A DNA stretch of 64,000 bases from Pseudomonadota bacterium. GTDB lineage: Bacteria > Pseudomonadota > Alphaproteobacteria > Acetobacterales > Acetobacteraceae. Positions 1 through 10,418 of this stretch are shown here, one piece after another. The notes beneath the pieces are model-generated. The model had not been told where the DNA came from, ran no database searches, and was given only the letters and a program-made list of their open reading frames with translations. The stretch spans positions 62,001 through 126,000 of the forward strand of contig JAJZES010000029.1 of the NCBI GenBank assembly GCA_021845985.1. The letters run 5' to 3'. A program made the position numbers and the translations under genes. Position 1 is the first letter of the stretch, and each line of letters opens with the position of its first letter.

Positions 1-2
1 CG

Positions 3-1082
3 GTGCTGCGCGTGCGCGGCGTGCATCGCGCCATTGCTGAACTCCGCCGGGGCACGCCGGTTCTGCTCGTCGCCGCCGAGTCGCTGGTGGTGCTGCCGGC
101 GGAAACGGCGGGGGCGCGCGGCCTGGGCGAACTGATGCAGCTTGGCGCCGAGCCGCCGGTGCTGCTGCTGGCGCCGGCACGGGCGGCGACGGTGCTGCTT
201 CGCGCGGTGCCGCCGGGCGCGGTGGCGCTGCGGCTGTCGCGGCATTTGCTCGACCCGGCCCGGCTGCGCAGCCTGGCCGACCCGACCGCCGCCGAATTGC
301 TGCCGGCCGAGCCGCCGCCCGCCCTGCCTGCGCCGGCCGAGGCCGGCGCGGCGCTGGCGCTGGGCAAGCTGGCGCGGCTGCTGCCGGCGATGATCGCCGC
401 CCCGGCCCGCCCCGATGCCGCCGCCCGAGCAGCCTCGCTCGGGCTGCTGTCGGTGGCCGCCGAGGACGTGCTGACATACCCGATCGCGATGGCCGCCGAC
501 CTGATCCGCGTCGCCGAGGCCGCGGTGCCGATGACCGACGCGCCCGACGCCCGCGTCGTCGCCTTCCGCGGCCCCGATGCCGGTATCGAGCATCTGGCGA
601 TCCTGGTCGGCCGGCCGGAGGAGGCCGCGGCGCCGCTGGTGCGGCTGCATTCGGAATGCTTCACCGGCGACCTGCTCGGCAGCCTGCGCTGCGACTGCGG
701 CGCCCAGCTTCGCGGCGCCATCCGGCGCATGGCGCAGGACGGGTCGGGGGTGCTGCTCTATCTGGCGCAGGAGGGGCGCGGCATCGGCCTGCCCAACAAG
801 CTGCGCGCCTATGCGCTGCAGGATCGCGGCCTCGACACGGTGGACGCCAACCGCGCGCTGGGCTGGGAGGCCGACGAGCGCAACTTCATGGTGGCGGCGA
901 CCATGCTGGCCGAGCTTGGGGTGCAACGGGCGCGGCTGCTGACCAACAACCCGGCCAAGGTGGCCGCCCTCGGCGCCTGCGGCATCGAGGTGGAGCGCGA
1001 GCCGCACGCTTTCGCGCCGAACGGGGTCAATGACCGCTATCTGGCGACCAAGGCCGCCCGCTTCGGCCATCTGCTCGGCTGA
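3..1082 (+). CDS. ribA: GTP cyclohydrolase II (RibA) with N-terminal extension; 5' end at window edge
   Basis: Catalyses the first step of riboflavin synthesis, GTP to diaminohydroxyphosphoribosyl-aminopyrimidine plus formate and pyrophosphate. The C-terminal half (about residues 185-359) carries the family's zinc-cysteine signature HSECFTGDLLGSLRCDCGAQ, followed by YLAQEGRGIGL and LLTNNPAK. The first 150 or so residues are an Ala/Leu-rich extension, resembling the degenerate RibB-like domain of many alphaproteobacterial RibA proteins (this comparison is inference). The first codon seen is GTG at base 3, so the true start may lie outside the window. It is followed after 3 bases by an L,D-transpeptidase gene on the same strand. 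Confidence 0.93.
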   Translation: MLRVRGVHRAIAELRRGTPVLLVAAESLVVLPAETAGARGLGELMQLGAEPPVLLLAPARAATVLLRAVPPGAVALRLSRHLLDPARLRSLADPTAAELLPAEPPPALPAPAEAGAALALGKLARLLPAMIAAPARPDAAARAASLGLLSVAAEDVLTYPIAMAADLIRVAEAAVPMTDAPDARVVAFRGPDAGIEHLAILVGRPEEAAAPLVRLHSECFTGDLLGSLRCDCGAQLRGAIRRMAQDGSGVLLYLAQEGRGIGLPNKLRAYALQDRGLDTVDANRALGWEADERNFMVAATMLAELGVQRARLLTNNPAKVAALGACGIEVEREPHAFAPNGVNDRYLATKAARFGHLLG

Positions 1083-1085
1083 CGC

Positions 1086-1577
1086 ATGGACGCGGTGGTC
1101 CACCCGGACGGGCGGCTGGTGCTGGGCGGGCAGGTCTTCCGCGCCGCCCTGGGGCGCGGCGGGGTGCGCGCCGACAAGCAGGAGGGCGACGGCGCGACGC
1201 CGGCCGGCCTGCTGGCGCTGCGCCGGGTGCTCTACCGGGCCGATCGCGGCCCGCTCCCGCTGACCGTGCTGGCGCGTGAGCCGATCGCCGCGAGCGATGG
1301 CTGGTGCGACGATCCCGCGCATCCCGACTACAACCGGCAGGTGCGCCTGCCCCACCCGGCGCGCTGCGAGGCGCTGTGGCGCGACGACGGGGTCTATGAC
1401 CTGCTGGCGGTGCTCGGCTGGAACGATGCGCCGGTGCTGCGCGGGCGCGGCTCGGCGATTTTCCTGCATGTCGCCCGGCCGGATCACGCCCCCACCGAGG
1501 GCTGCATCGCGCTCGCGCCAGCGGCGCTGCGCGAGGTGCTGGCGCGCGGCCTGGCCACCATCCAGGTACTCGGCTGA
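1086..1577 (+). CDS. L,D-transpeptidase family (YkuD) protein
   Basis: A 163-residue YkuD-fold protein, expected to act on peptidoglycan tetrapeptides in the periplasm or to have a related cysteine transferase role. The active-site block is visible near residues 127-142: FLHVARPD followed by TEGCIAL, where the Cys is the nucleophile and the upstream His its partner. DKQEGDGATPAGLL near the N-terminus is also typical of short single-domain members. No clear signal peptide is present, as in many such proteins. It starts 3 bases after ribA and is probably co-transcribed with it. It converges on the DUF971 gene. Confidence 0.88.
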   Translation: MDAVVHPDGRLVLGGQVFRAALGRGGVRADKQEGDGATPAGLLALRRVLYRADRGPLPLTVLAREPIAASDGWCDDPAHPDYNRQVRLPHPARCEALWRDDGVYDLLAVLGWNDAPVLRGRGSAIFLHVARPDHAPTEGCIALAPAALREVLARGLATIQVLG

Positions 1578-1596
1578 CCGCCCGCGCGGCTGACGC

Positions 1597-1947
1597 TCAG
1601 GCGTCGCGGCTCAGTCCCGCTGCGGCCAGCGCCGCCAGATAGTCGCGCCACCGCCGGTCCTGCTCGGCGCCGAGCCGGTACAGGTAATCCCACGAGAAGA
1701 TGCCGGTGTCGTGCCCGTCATCGAAGATGATGCGCACCGCGTAGTGGCCGACCGGCTCGACGCCGCTGATGCCGACACGGCGCTTGCCGGCGATGGTGCG
1801 CCGCTCGCCCGGCCCGTGGCCCTGGACCTCGGCGCTCGGGCTTTCGACGCGCAGCAACTCGGCGGCGAAATCGAACTGTGCGCCGTCGTCGAAGGTGACC
1901 GACAGGCGCCGCTCGGCGCGATTGGCGCGGATCTCTGTGGGGGTCAC
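1597..1947 (-). CDS. DUF971 domain protein
   Basis: A 116-residue protein matching the DUF971 family, the domain also found at the N-terminus of gamma-butyrobetaine hydroxylase. Family features seen are the start [20 protein letters not shown], the middle block [16 protein letters not shown], and the end [20 protein letters not shown]. The free-standing form has no established catalytic activity. It is sometimes linked to iron-sulphur or metal handling, but nothing here tests that. Its ATG overlaps the stop of the Trm112 gene by 4 bases, so the two are likely translationally coupled. Confidence 0.85.
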   Translation of the reverse strand: MTPTEIRANRAERRLSVTFDDGAQFDFAAELLRVESPSAEVQGHGPGERRTIAGKRRVGISGVEPVGHYAVRIIFDDGHDTGIFSWDYLYRLGAEQDRRWRDYLAALAAAGLSRDA

Positions 1948-2150
1948 GGCGTCTCCAGCCGGCGCGCTTCGTCGGCCAGCATGATCGGGATGCCGTCGCG
2001 GATCGGGTAGGCGAGGCCGGCGGCGCGGCTGATCAGTTCGCCGGCGGCGCGATCATAGATCAGCGTGGTTTTGGTCAACGGGCAGACCAGCACCTCCAGC
2101 AGCCGCGGGTCGATCGGCGGCGGCGGCGCGGCGGCGTCCTCATCCGGCAT
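1944..2150 (-). CDS. Trm112-family small protein
   Basis: A 68-residue protein of the Trm112/YcaR family. The core [17 protein letters not shown], followed by [20 protein letters not shown], is diagnostic. In eukaryotes and archaea Trm112 activates RNA and protein methyltransferases. The bacterial role is less clear, and here only one of the usual zinc-type cysteines remains. It lies in the minus-strand run thioredoxin, Lon-domain protein, Trm112, DUF971, a common alphaproteobacterial order. It starts 15 bases after the Lon-domain gene ends. Confidence 0.9.
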   Translation of the reverse strand: MPDEDAAAPPPPIDPRLLEVLVCPLTKTTLIYDRAAGELISRAAGLAYPIRDGIPIMLADEARRLETP

Positions 2151-2165
2151 TGGCGCCCTCCTGTC

Positions 2166-2828
2166 TCAACTGGCCTGGGTCGGCCGCGTGGTGATACCGG
2201 CATGCGCGCCGATCGCCAACAGCGCGCGCAGCGAGGCCGCCCGCTCGGATTGCGTCGGCGCCTCCAGCAGCGCCTGTTTCTCCGGCACGTCGAACGGGCA
2301 GACCATGCACAGCGTCGCCACCAGGGCCGCGTCGTCCATGTGCTCGATCGCCTCCCAGTTGGCCTCGATGCCCTGACGGGCGAAATAACCGCGCAGATCG
2401 GCGAGCAGGGCGGCGCGGTCGAACGCCGGCGGCGCGGTGGCGCCGAGATCGCCGGCAAACCCCGCCAGATCCGCGCGCACCCGGCGATAGCCGCGGCTCG
2501 GCAGCAGTTCCTCGGCCACCGCGAAGCGGACCACGCCGGTCAGCGTGATCAGGTAGCGGCCATCTTCCGTCTCGCTGAAGGCGGACAGCCGGCCGAGGCA
2601 GCCGACCCGGTAGAGGCCCGGCCCGTGGGTGCCGCGCGGCACCTGCGGATCGGGCTGGATCATGCCGAACACCCGCCCGCCGGCCAGCGCGTCATCGGTC
2701 ATCGCCAGATAGCGCGGCTCGAAGATATTGAGCGGCAGCCGCCCGCCCGGCAGCAGCAGCGCCCCCGCCAGCGGGAAGACCGGGAAATGCTCCGGCAGGT
2801 CTTCCAGTCGCGGCGGAGGCCGGCTCAT
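2166..2828 (-). CDS. Lon-protease substrate-binding-domain protein (LON/PUA-like)
   Basis: A stand-alone Lon N-terminal (LAN) domain protein of 220 residues with no ATPase or protease domain. The segment FPVFPLAGALLLPGGRLPLN and the following FEPRYLAM match the family start, and the stretch around CLGRLSAFSETEDGRYLITL is the usual core. The precise function is not known; members are thought to be substrate adaptors. The ATG at 2828 was chosen because it overlaps the thioredoxin stop (TGATG), which excludes a longer 38-residue extension with no family similarity. Confidence 0.88.
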   Translation of the reverse strand: MSRPPPRLEDLPEHFPVFPLAGALLLPGGRLPLNIFEPRYLAMTDDALAGGRVFGMIQPDPQVPRGTHGPGLYRVGCLGRLSAFSETEDGRYLITLTGVVRFAVAEELLPSRGYRRVRADLAGFAGDLGATAPPAFDRAALLADLRGYFARQGIEANWEAIEHMDDAALVATLCMVCPFDVPEKQALLEAPTQSERAASLRALLAIGAHAGITTRPTQAS

Positions 2829-3814
2829 CAGCGGAAGAGCAAGGCCGACAGCTTGCGGCGCGCCGCCATCGTCGCCGCGTCGTCGAAACCCCAGGCCTCG
2901 AAGAACTTGAGCAGTTGCAGGCGGGCGGCGTCCTCGTTCCATGCGCGGTCGCGCCTGACGATCTCCAGCAGCGCATCCGCCGCCTCGGCGCGGCGGCCCA
3001 TCGCGTTGAACGCGGTGGCGAGGTCGTAGCGCGCCTGGTGGTCGGCCGGGTCGGCGGCGAGACGGGCCTCATAGCTGCCAAGCTGGGCGCGCGCGGCGCG
3101 GCCCTCGGCGGCCAGCGACAGCGCGCTGCGGGCGCCGGCGATCTCGGCATGCTCGGCGATCTTGGCCGGCACCTGGGCAAGCGCGTCCTGCGCCTCATCT
3201 TCGCGGCCGAGCGCCAGCAGGGCGCGCAGCAGCCCGCCCCAGGCTTCCGGGCTTTCCGGCTCCTGCTGCAGCGCGGCGCTGTAGAGTTCGCCGGCCTCCT
3301 CGGCCTGCCCCTCATCCAGCGCCGCCTTGGCCTCGGCCAGCAGGTCGGCGCCCGGCATGGTGCCGCCGGCGAGTTTCAGCAGGCTTTCGATGAACCGCTT
3401 GACCTCGGATTCCGGCTGCGCGCCCTGGAACAGGTCGGCGATCTGGCCCTGCCAGAAGGCGGCGACGGTCGGCACCGATTGCAGCGGCAGGCCGAGCTGG
3501 ACGAGCTGGCGGACCAGCGCCTGGTTCTTGTCGATGTCGATCTTGACCAGCCGCACCCGGCCGCCGGCGCTGCGCACCACTTTTTCCAGCGTCGGCGTCA
3601 GCGTCTTGCACGGGCCGCACCAAGTGGCCCAGAAATCGACGATGATCGGCACCTCGCGCGAGGCTTCGATGACATCGCGCATGAAGCTGGCCTGATCGCC
3701 ATCACTGATGACGGCGGCGGCGGTCGGGGCAGGCGGCGACGCGACGGAGGGAGCGCCCGCACGCTGCGGCGGGGTGGGCTGGCGGCCCGGCTTGTTGCCG
3801 ATGATGAAGTCCAT
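2828..3814 (-). CDS. Thioredoxin-domain protein with C-terminal TPR region (YbbN/CnoX-like)
   Basis: A 328-residue cytoplasmic protein. The N-terminal thioredoxin domain (about residues 35-145) has the intact active site WATWCGPCK and the cis-proline segment SVPTVAAF. The remainder is helical and TPR-like, with repeated LLAEAKAALDEGQAEEAGELY-type helices cut by Ala-rich turns. This is the architecture of the co-chaperone YbbN/CnoX, which protects proteins from oxidation and hands them to GroEL or DnaK. The start at 3814 has a GAGGA ribosome site about 9 bases upstream, and the protein then begins MDFIIGNKPG. It heads the four-gene minus-strand unit with the Lon-domain, Trm112 and DUF971 genes. 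Confidence 0.9.
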   Translation of the reverse strand: MDFIIGNKPGRQPTPPQRAGAPSVASPPAPTAAAVISDGDQASFMRDVIEASREVPIIVDFWATWCGPCKTLTPTLEKVVRSAGGRVRLVKIDIDKNQALVRQLVQLGLPLQSVPTVAAFWQGQIADLFQGAQPESEVKRFIESLLKLAGGTMPGADLLAEAKAALDEGQAEEAGELYSAALQQEPESPEAWGGLLRALLALGREDEAQDALAQVPAKIAEHAEIAGARSALSLAAEGRAARAQLGSYEARLAADPADHQARYDLATAFNAMGRRAEAADALLEIVRRDRAWNEDAARLQLLKFFEAWGFDDAATMAARRKLSALLFR

Positions 3815-3967
3815 TGCGGGGCGTCCTCGGCTTTCTCTGTGAAGTAGATGTTGCGGCGGATCAGCCGCACAAGCCACGAAACGCGCGCCGCGGCAAGCCG
3901 GCCGGCCGCAGGGTCGCCGCAGGCCGGCCGCATGGCGCGCCGCGGGCGGCGGCGTTGGCGGCAAACA

Positions 3968-4852
3968 TCACTCTTGCCGCATGGTCGATCGCAGCGCCCG
4001 GAACGCGGTCGGCGCCAGCCCGGTCTGACGCTGGAAAAAGCGCGAGAAATAGGCGTGGTCGTCGAACCCCACCTCGGCGGCGACCTGCTTGACCCCGAGC
4101 GTGGTGAACACCAGCAGCCGCTTGGCCTCCAGCACCACGCGCGCATTGACCGCATCGAGCGGGGTGGCGCCGAGATGTGCGCGGCAGAGGCGGCGCAGAT
4201 GCGCCGGCGACACCCCGAGGCGCCGCGCATAGGCCGCCACCGGCAGCCGAGTGCGGAACTCGCGGTCGATCATCTCGCGCAGGCGGATGACATGGCCGAT
4301 GCCCCGGCCATGCGCCGCCGCCGTCACCTCCGGCGGCCGCAGCTCGGCGCGATGGGCGGTGAGCCAGACGATGGCGAGCTGCGCCTCGATCATGGCGCGG
4401 CGGCCGGCGGCGCGGCCGGCGAACTCGCCCGCCACCGCGGCAAGGCCGGCGGCCACCGCCGCCGCCGCCGCCCGCCCGGTCAGCGCCACCACGCGCGGCC
4501 GGGACAGCCCCGCCAGCACCTCCGGGCAGGCCCGCAGGATGTCCGCGACATGCGGCAGGTGCAGCGTCAGCACGAAGCCCTCGACATTGTGCGAAAATGA
4601 ATAGGCATGGACGACCAGCGGCGGCACCAGCACGAGGCAGGGCGGCACCAGCCGGGCGGCGCTGCCGTCGAGCACCGCCGTTCCGCCGCCGCCGGCGACG
4701 AACAGCGTCTGGAACAGATGCTCGTGCCGGTGCGGGTCGATGCGGTAGTCGTGCAGGCGGCTGCGCGCCTGGATGGTCTCGCAATGCAGCACGTCGGCGT
4801 CACGCGGCAATCCCGCCTCGCCATACAGCGCGAAGGTCGGCACCTGCGCCAT
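3968..4852 (-). CDS. pobR: AraC-family regulator, probable PobR activator of pobA
   Basis: A 294-residue regulator with an N-terminal cupin-like effector domain (PHRHEHLFQTLFV near the start, then LVPPLVVHAYSF) and a C-terminal double helix-turn-helix AraC domain (YARRLGVSPAHLRRLCR and VAAEVGFDDHAYFSRFFQRQ). It is divergent from pobA across 111 bases, the arrangement known for the AraC-type PobR, which activates pobA when 4-hydroxybenzoate is present. An alternative start 30 bases upstream (4882) would add ten residues; 4852 gives the usual family length. The effector is inferred from the neighbour. Confidence 0.85.
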   Translation of the reverse strand: MAQVPTFALYGEAGLPRDADVLHCETIQARSRLHDYRIDPHRHEHLFQTLFVAGGGGTAVLDGSAARLVPPCLVLVPPLVVHAYSFSHNVEGFVLTLHLPHVADILRACPEVLAGLSRPRVVALTGRAAAAAVAAGLAAVAGEFAGRAAGRRAMIEAQLAIVWLTAHRAELRPPEVTAAAHGRGIGHVIRLREMIDREFRTRLPVAAYARRLGVSPAHLRRLCRAHLGATPLDAVNARVVLEAKRLLVFTTLGVKQVAAEVGFDDHAYFSRFFQRQTGLAPTAFRALRSTMRQE

Positions 4853-6143
<1,291 letters not shown>

Positions 6144-6148
6144 CCGGC

Positions 6149-7597
6149 TCAGCCGTGCTGGAACACCACCGTCTTGGTGGTGCAGAACTCATCGACCGCG
6201 GCAAACCCCTTCTCGCGTCCGTGGCCGCTGCGCTTGACGCCGCCGAACGGCAGCTCGACGCCGCCGCCGGCGCCGTAATTGTTGACGAACACCTGGCCGC
6301 AGTGCAGGCGCTTGGCGACCCGCATCTGGCGCGCCCCGTCGCGCGTCCAGACGCTCGCCACCAGCCCGTAATCGGTGCCGTTGGCCAGGGCCACGGCATC
6401 GGCCTCGTCGTCGAACGGCAGCACCGTCAGCACCGGGCCGAACACCTCCTCGCGCGCCAGCACATTGCCGCGCGGCACCGGGCCGAACAGCGTCGGGGCG
6501 ACGAAATACCCGGCCGGCGGCAGGTTCGGCGCCAGCCGCCCCTCGGCCAGCACCGGCACCCCGTCGCTGCGGGCGCGGTCGAGGAAGCCCTGGACGCGGC
6601 GGCGCTGCCCGGCGCTGATCAGCGGGCCGCAATCGAGGTCCATGTCGTGGGTGCCGACGCGCAGCGCCGCGAAGCCATCGGCCAGCCGCCCGGTGAAGGC
6701 GTCATAGACCGACCGCTCGACCAGCACCCGGCTGCCGGCCGAACAGGTCTGGCCGGCATTCTGCACGATCGCCTTGGTCACCACCGGCAGCGCCTGATCG
6801 AAATCGGCATCGGCGAAGACGATCTGCGGCGACTTACCGCCCAGCTCCAGGGTGCAGCCGATATGGTTGGCCGCCGCCGCCCGCTGTACCAGGGTGCCGA
6901 CCTCGGGCGAGCCGGTGAAGGACAGGAAGCCGATGCCGGGATGCGCCGCCAGCGCCGCCCCGGCCTGCTCGCCCCGCCCGGTGACGACGTTCAGCGCGCC
7001 GGGCGGAAAGCCGACCTCGGCGGCAAGCTCGACCAGCCGCAGGATGCTCAGACAGGCATCCTCGGCCGGCTTGAGCACCACCGCATTGCCGACGGCCAGC
7101 GCCGGGGCGAGGGTGCGGCCGAACATCTGCGCCGGGTAGTTCCACGGCAGGATATGGCCGGTGACGCCATACGGCTCCTTCAGCACGGCGACGAAATAGC
7201 CGCCGAGATAGGGCACGGTGTCGCCATGCACCTTGTCGGCGGCGCCGCCGTAGAACTCGAAATAGCGGGCGACCGCGACGATGTCGGCGCGCGCCTGGGT
7301 CATCGGCTTGCCAGTATCCTGCGCCTCCAGCGCCGCCAGTTCCTCGGCGGTGTCGGCGATGCGCAGGGCGAGGCGGCTGAGCAGCCGGCCGCGCTCGACC
7401 GGGGCGAGGCAGCCCCAGGCGCCTGCCTCGAAGGCATGGCGGGCGGCGCGCACGGCGCGGTCCACCTCGGCGGCGCCGGCGCAGGCGATGGCGGTGAACG
7501 GCTCGCCGGTGCTCGGGGCAAATACCGGCATGGTCTCGCCGCTGTCGGCGCCGATCCAGCGTCCGTCGATGAACATCTGTCTGACCGAAGCATCCAT
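6149..7597 (-). CDS. NAD(P)-dependent aldehyde dehydrogenase
   Basis: A 482-residue ALDH superfamily enzyme oxidising an aldehyde to a carboxylate. The cofactor and active-site signatures are intact: NYPAQMFGRTLAPALAVGN, the general base in TLELGGKSPQIVF, and the nucleophile in NAGQTCSAGSR. The C-terminal VNNYGAGGGVELPFGGVK and SGHGREKG are also typical. The substrate cannot be read from sequence; the betaine/gamma-aminobutyraldehyde-type branch is possible. The start at 7597 gives MDASVRQMFIDGRW, a normal ALDH N-terminus; the much longer open frame upstream overlaps an unrelated gene. It is separated by 92 bases from the PLP enzyme gene and converges on pobA. Confidence 0.92.
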   Translation of the reverse strand: MDASVRQMFIDGRWIGADSGETMPVFAPSTGEPFTAIACAGAAEVDRAVRAARHAFEAGAWGCLAPVERGRLLSRLALRIADTAEELAALEAQDTGKPMTQARADIVAVARYFEFYGGAADKVHGDTVPYLGGYFVAVLKEPYGVTGHILPWNYPAQMFGRTLAPALAVGNAVVLKPAEDACLSILRLVELAAEVGFPPGALNVVTGRGEQAGAALAAHPGIGFLSFTGSPEVGTLVQRAAAANHIGCTLELGGKSPQIVFADADFDQALPVVTKAIVQNAGQTCSAGSRVLVERSVYDAFTGRLADGFAALRVGTHDMDLDCGPLISAGQRRRVQGFLDRARSDGVPVLAEGRLAPNLPPAGYFVAPTLFGPVPRGNVLAREEVFGPVLTVLPFDDEADAVALANGTDYGLVASVWTRDGARQMRVAKRLHCGQVFVNNYGAGGGVELPFGGVKRSGHGREKGFAAVDEFCTTKTVVFQHG

Positions 7598-7689
7598 GTG
7601 CTGGCTCCCTCCGCTGCGCACCGGCGCCCATCGCCGACCGTCCGGCCGCCGCGCGCCAGGGCGGGCAGCCGGGGGCACCGGCGACGCTG

Positions 7690-8814
7690 TTACGTCATTG
7701 CCCCGCGCGCCGCCACCGGCCACAGGCATTCGACCACGCCACGGCGCAAGCCGACATACCAGTCGTAGCGATCGACCGTCGGGTCGCAATGGCCGGGAAC
7801 CAGACGCAGCTTCTCGCCCGGCTTCGGCGCCGCCGTCTCGCTGGCGCAGGCCAGCGTGCCGTGCTCGTCGGAGGCCGAGACATAGGTTAGGTCCGGGCGC
7901 TGCCAGACCAGCGGCGGGCCGGAATCGGTCGGCACCGCCTTGTGCCCCGCATCCAGCACGGCAATCCCCGGCCGCGCCGCGCTCATCACCCCGGCCAGCA
8001 CGAACAGGGCATGACGGAAGGTCGCCACCGGCTGCCCGGCGGCATCGAGATTGCGGGCATAGTCGGCGTCCATGAAGCAATAACTGCCGGCCTGCAGCTC
8101 GGTATAGACGCCGCTCGCCGCTTCCAGCGCGAAGGTGCCGGTGCCGGCGCCGCCGACGATCGGGCAGTCGAGACCGACCTGGCGCAATTGTTCCACCGTG
8201 CGGCGCGCCCCCTCGGCCGCGGCGGCGATGGCGGCCTGGCGCTGATCGGGCCGGCGCAGATGCTGGGCGCTGCCGTGATACGCCTGCAACCCGCCGAAGC
8301 GCAGATGCGGCGAGGCGGCGATGCGCTGCGCCAGCGCCACCGCATCCGGTCCCGGCGCCACTCCGCAGCGCCCGGCGCCGACGTCAATCTCCACCAGCAC
8401 CGACAGCCGCTGCCCCGCCGCCTCCGCCGCCTCTGCCAACATCGCCACCTGTGCGGCGTCATCGGCGCACACGGCGACGCGGGCGATGCCGGACAGGGCG
8501 GCAAGGCGCGCGAGTTTCTGCCGCCCGACCACCTCGTTGCTGACCAGGATATCGGGCACGCCGCCCCAGGCAAGGATTTCCGCCTCGGCGACTTTTTGCA
8601 CGCATTGCCCGATGGCGCCGCGCGCCATCTGCCGGGCGGCGATGACCGGAGATTTATGCGTCTTGGCATGCGCCCGCAGCTTCGCCCCGCTGCCGGCGAT
8701 GTGCGCCGCCATGGTATCCAGGTTATGCTCGAACGCATCGAGATCGAGCAGCAATGCCGGGGTGTCGATCGCGTCCTCGCGCATGCCGGGGGCGGCGGGC
8801 GGCGGTTGCAGCAT
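7690..8814 (-). CDS. DSD1/D-threonine-aldolase-family PLP enzyme
   Basis: A 374-residue fold-type III PLP enzyme (alanine-racemase-like N-terminal barrel). The PLP lysine lies in LRAHAKTHKSP near residue 50. The C-terminal metal site characteristic of D-threonine aldolase, D-serine dehydratase and 3-hydroxy-D-aspartate aldolase is seen as ASDEHGTL and PGHCDPT (His/Cys pair). Sequence alone does not choose among these activities. It sits 6 bases downstream of an oligopeptide-type ABC transporter operon and is probably its last gene, so it may process an imported hydroxy-amino acid or D-amino acid. Confidence 0.85.
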   Translation of the reverse strand: MLQPPPAAPGMREDAIDTPALLLDLDAFEHNLDTMAAHIAGSGAKLRAHAKTHKSPVIAARQMARGAIGQCVQKVAEAEILAWGGVPDILVSNEVVGRQKLARLAALSGIARVAVCADDAAQVAMLAEAAEAAGQRLSVLVEIDVGAGRCGVAPGPDAVALAQRIAASPHLRFGGLQAYHGSAQHLRRPDQRQAAIAAAAEGARRTVEQLRQVGLDCPIVGGAGTGTFALEAASGVYTELQAGSYCFMDADYARNLDAAGQPVATFRHALFVLAGVMSAARPGIAVLDAGHKAVPTDSGPPLVWQRPDLTYVSASDEHGTLACASETAAPKPGEKLRLVPGHCDPTVDRYDWYVGLRRGVVECLWPVAARGAMT

Positions 8815-8820
8815 GGCGGG

Positions 8821-9642
8821 TCACTCCTCCTCGGGCGCATCGAGCCATGCGTCGTCGATCTCGGGCAGCGGCACGGCGTCGATCAGGCGACGTGTATAGG
8901 GGTGTTGCGGCGCGGCGAACACCTCGGCGCAGTCGCCCTGCTCGACGATGACGCCCTGGCGCATCACCACCACCCGCTCGCACAGCACCCGCACCACCGA
9001 CAGATCATGGGTGATGAACGCCAGCGCCAGCCCCAGGTCGCGGCGCAGCGCCCGCAGCAGATCGAGAATCTGCGCCTGCGTCGTGACATCCAGGCCGGAG
9101 ACGATCTCATCGGCGAGGATGAACGCCGGCTCGGTGACGATCGCCCGCGCGATGCCGACGCGCTGGCGCTGGCCGCCGGATAATTGGTGCGGATAGCGCC
9201 CGGCCAGCGCCGCCGACAGCCCCGCCCGCTCCAGCGCCACGATGGCGCGGGGGCGCGGATCACGCTCGCCGCGGGCGCGCAGCGGGGCGGCGACGCTGGC
9301 CAGGATCGTGCGGCGCGGGTTGAGCGAGGAGAGCGGGTTCTGAAACACCATCTGCATGCGCGCGCGCAACGGCCGCAGCGCCGTCTCCGGCGCATGGGTG
9401 ATGTCGTGCCCGTCGAAGATGATGCGCCCACCCGCCGGCTCGATCAGCCGCAGCAGGGCGCGGCCGAGCGTCGTTTTGCCCGACCCCGATTCGCCGACGA
9501 TGCCGACCGCCTCGCCGCGCCCGACGGTCAGATCGACGCCGTGCAGGATGGGCAACATCGGCGCGCGGCGAAACAACCGCTTGCCGGCGCGATCCGGCAG
9601 GGCGACGCGAATCGCCTCTGCCACCAGCAACGGCGCGGTCAC
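8821..9642 (-). CDS. Peptide/nickel-type ABC transporter ATP-binding protein (DppF/OppF-like)
   Basis: A 273-residue ABC ATPase. The Walker A is GESGSGKTTLGRALL, the signature is LSGGQRQRVGIARA, and the Walker B region is FILADEIVSGLD, where the usual second Glu/Asp context is retained. The C-terminal QHPYTRRLIDAVP is the oligopeptide-transporter extension. It pairs with the adjacent ATPase to energise the importer and overlaps that gene's stop by 4 bases. Its order after permease, permease and ATPase fits the F-type second ATPase. Confidence 0.92.
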   Translation of the reverse strand: MTAPLLVAEAIRVALPDRAGKRLFRRAPMLPILHGVDLTVGRGEAVGIVGESGSGKTTLGRALLRLIEPAGGRIIFDGHDITHAPETALRPLRARMQMVFQNPLSSLNPRRTILASVAAPLRARGERDPRPRAIVALERAGLSAALAGRYPHQLSGGQRQRVGIARAIVTEPAFILADEIVSGLDVTTQAQILDLLRALRRDLGLALAFITHDLSVVRVLCERVVVMRQGVIVEQGDCAEVFAAPQHPYTRRLIDAVPLPEIDDAWLDAPEEE

Positions 9643-10418
9643 GGCGGCGGCCGGTCGTAGCGCGGCGTGGCGGCGAACAGCGCGCGCGTGTAGGCATGCG
9701 CCGGATGGTTGATGATGTCGGCAACCGGGGCCTGCTCGACGATCTCGCCGCCGCGCAGCACCGACACGCTGCCACAGATTTTGGCGACGACGCCGAGATC
9801 ATGCGTGACGAACAGCACCGCCGTTGCGTGGCTGCGCTGCAGATCGCGGATGAGGCGGAGAATCTGCTTCTGCACCGTCACATCGAGCGCCGTCGTCGGC
9901 TCGTCGGCGACGATCAGCTTCGGCCGGCAGGCAAAGGCGGTGGCGATCAGCACGCGCTGGCGCATGCCGCCCGACAGTTCATGCGGATAGCGGCGCAGCA
10001 CGTTGTCCGGCTCGCGGATGCGGACCTCATGCAGCATCTCCAGCGCCCGCGCCTGCGCCGCCGCCGCCGACAGACCGAGGCGATGGCGCAGCACGTCGGT
10101 CATTTGCGCGGCAATCCGCCGCGACGGGTTCAGCGCCGACAGCGGGTCCTGCGGGATCAGCGCCAGATCGCGCCCGGCCTGCCGCCGCGCCGATGGCGAC
10201 AGGCCGAGCAGATCGCGCCCGTCGAAGCGGATGCGGCCGGCGGTGATGCGCACCGCATCGGGCAGGATGCCGAGCACGGCGCGCCCGATCATCGACTTGC
10301 CGGCGCCCGAGGTGCCGACGAGGCCATGCACCTCGCCGGCGGCGACCGACAGCGACACCGCGCGCAGCACGCCGACCCCGCCGCGCGCCGCCGCGGACAA
10401 CTGCGCGATCTGCAACAT
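9639..10418 (-). CDS. Peptide/nickel-type ABC transporter ATP-binding protein (DppD/OppD-like)
   Basis: A 259-residue ABC ATPase and the partner of the preceding F-type subunit. The Walker A is GTSGAGKSMIGRAVLG, the signature is LSGGMRQRVLIATA, and the Walker B is LIVADEPTTALDVTVQ, with the oligopeptide-type tail HPAHAYTRALFAATP. Its start at 10418 touches the stop of the C-type permease. The whole operon reads substrate-binding protein, permease B, permease C, ATPase D, ATPase F, PLP enzyme. Confidence 0.92.
   Translation of the reverse strand: MLQIAQLSAAARGGVGVLRAVSLSVAAGEVHGLVGTSGAGKSMIGRAVLGILPDAVRITAGRIRFDGRDLLGLSPSARRQAGRDLALIPQDPLSALNPSRRIAAQMTDVLRHRLGLSAAAAQARALEMLHEVRIREPDNVLRRYPHELSGGMRQRVLIATAFACRPKLIVADEPTTALDVTVQKQILRLIRDLQRSHATAVLFVTHDLGVVAKICGSVSVLRGGEIVEQAPVADIINHPAHAYTRALFAATPRYDRPPP

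Noticed and set aside
1592-1605. GACGC/GCGTC hairpin between the L,D-transpeptidase and DUF971 genes
   Set aside because: A 5-bp stem is too short to distinguish from chance in sequence this GC-rich.
6149-8080. A 643-residue aldehyde dehydrogenase with a long N-terminal extension
   Set aside because: The first 160 residues are antisense or shadow sequence over the PLP enzyme gene; the family N-terminus begins at 7597.
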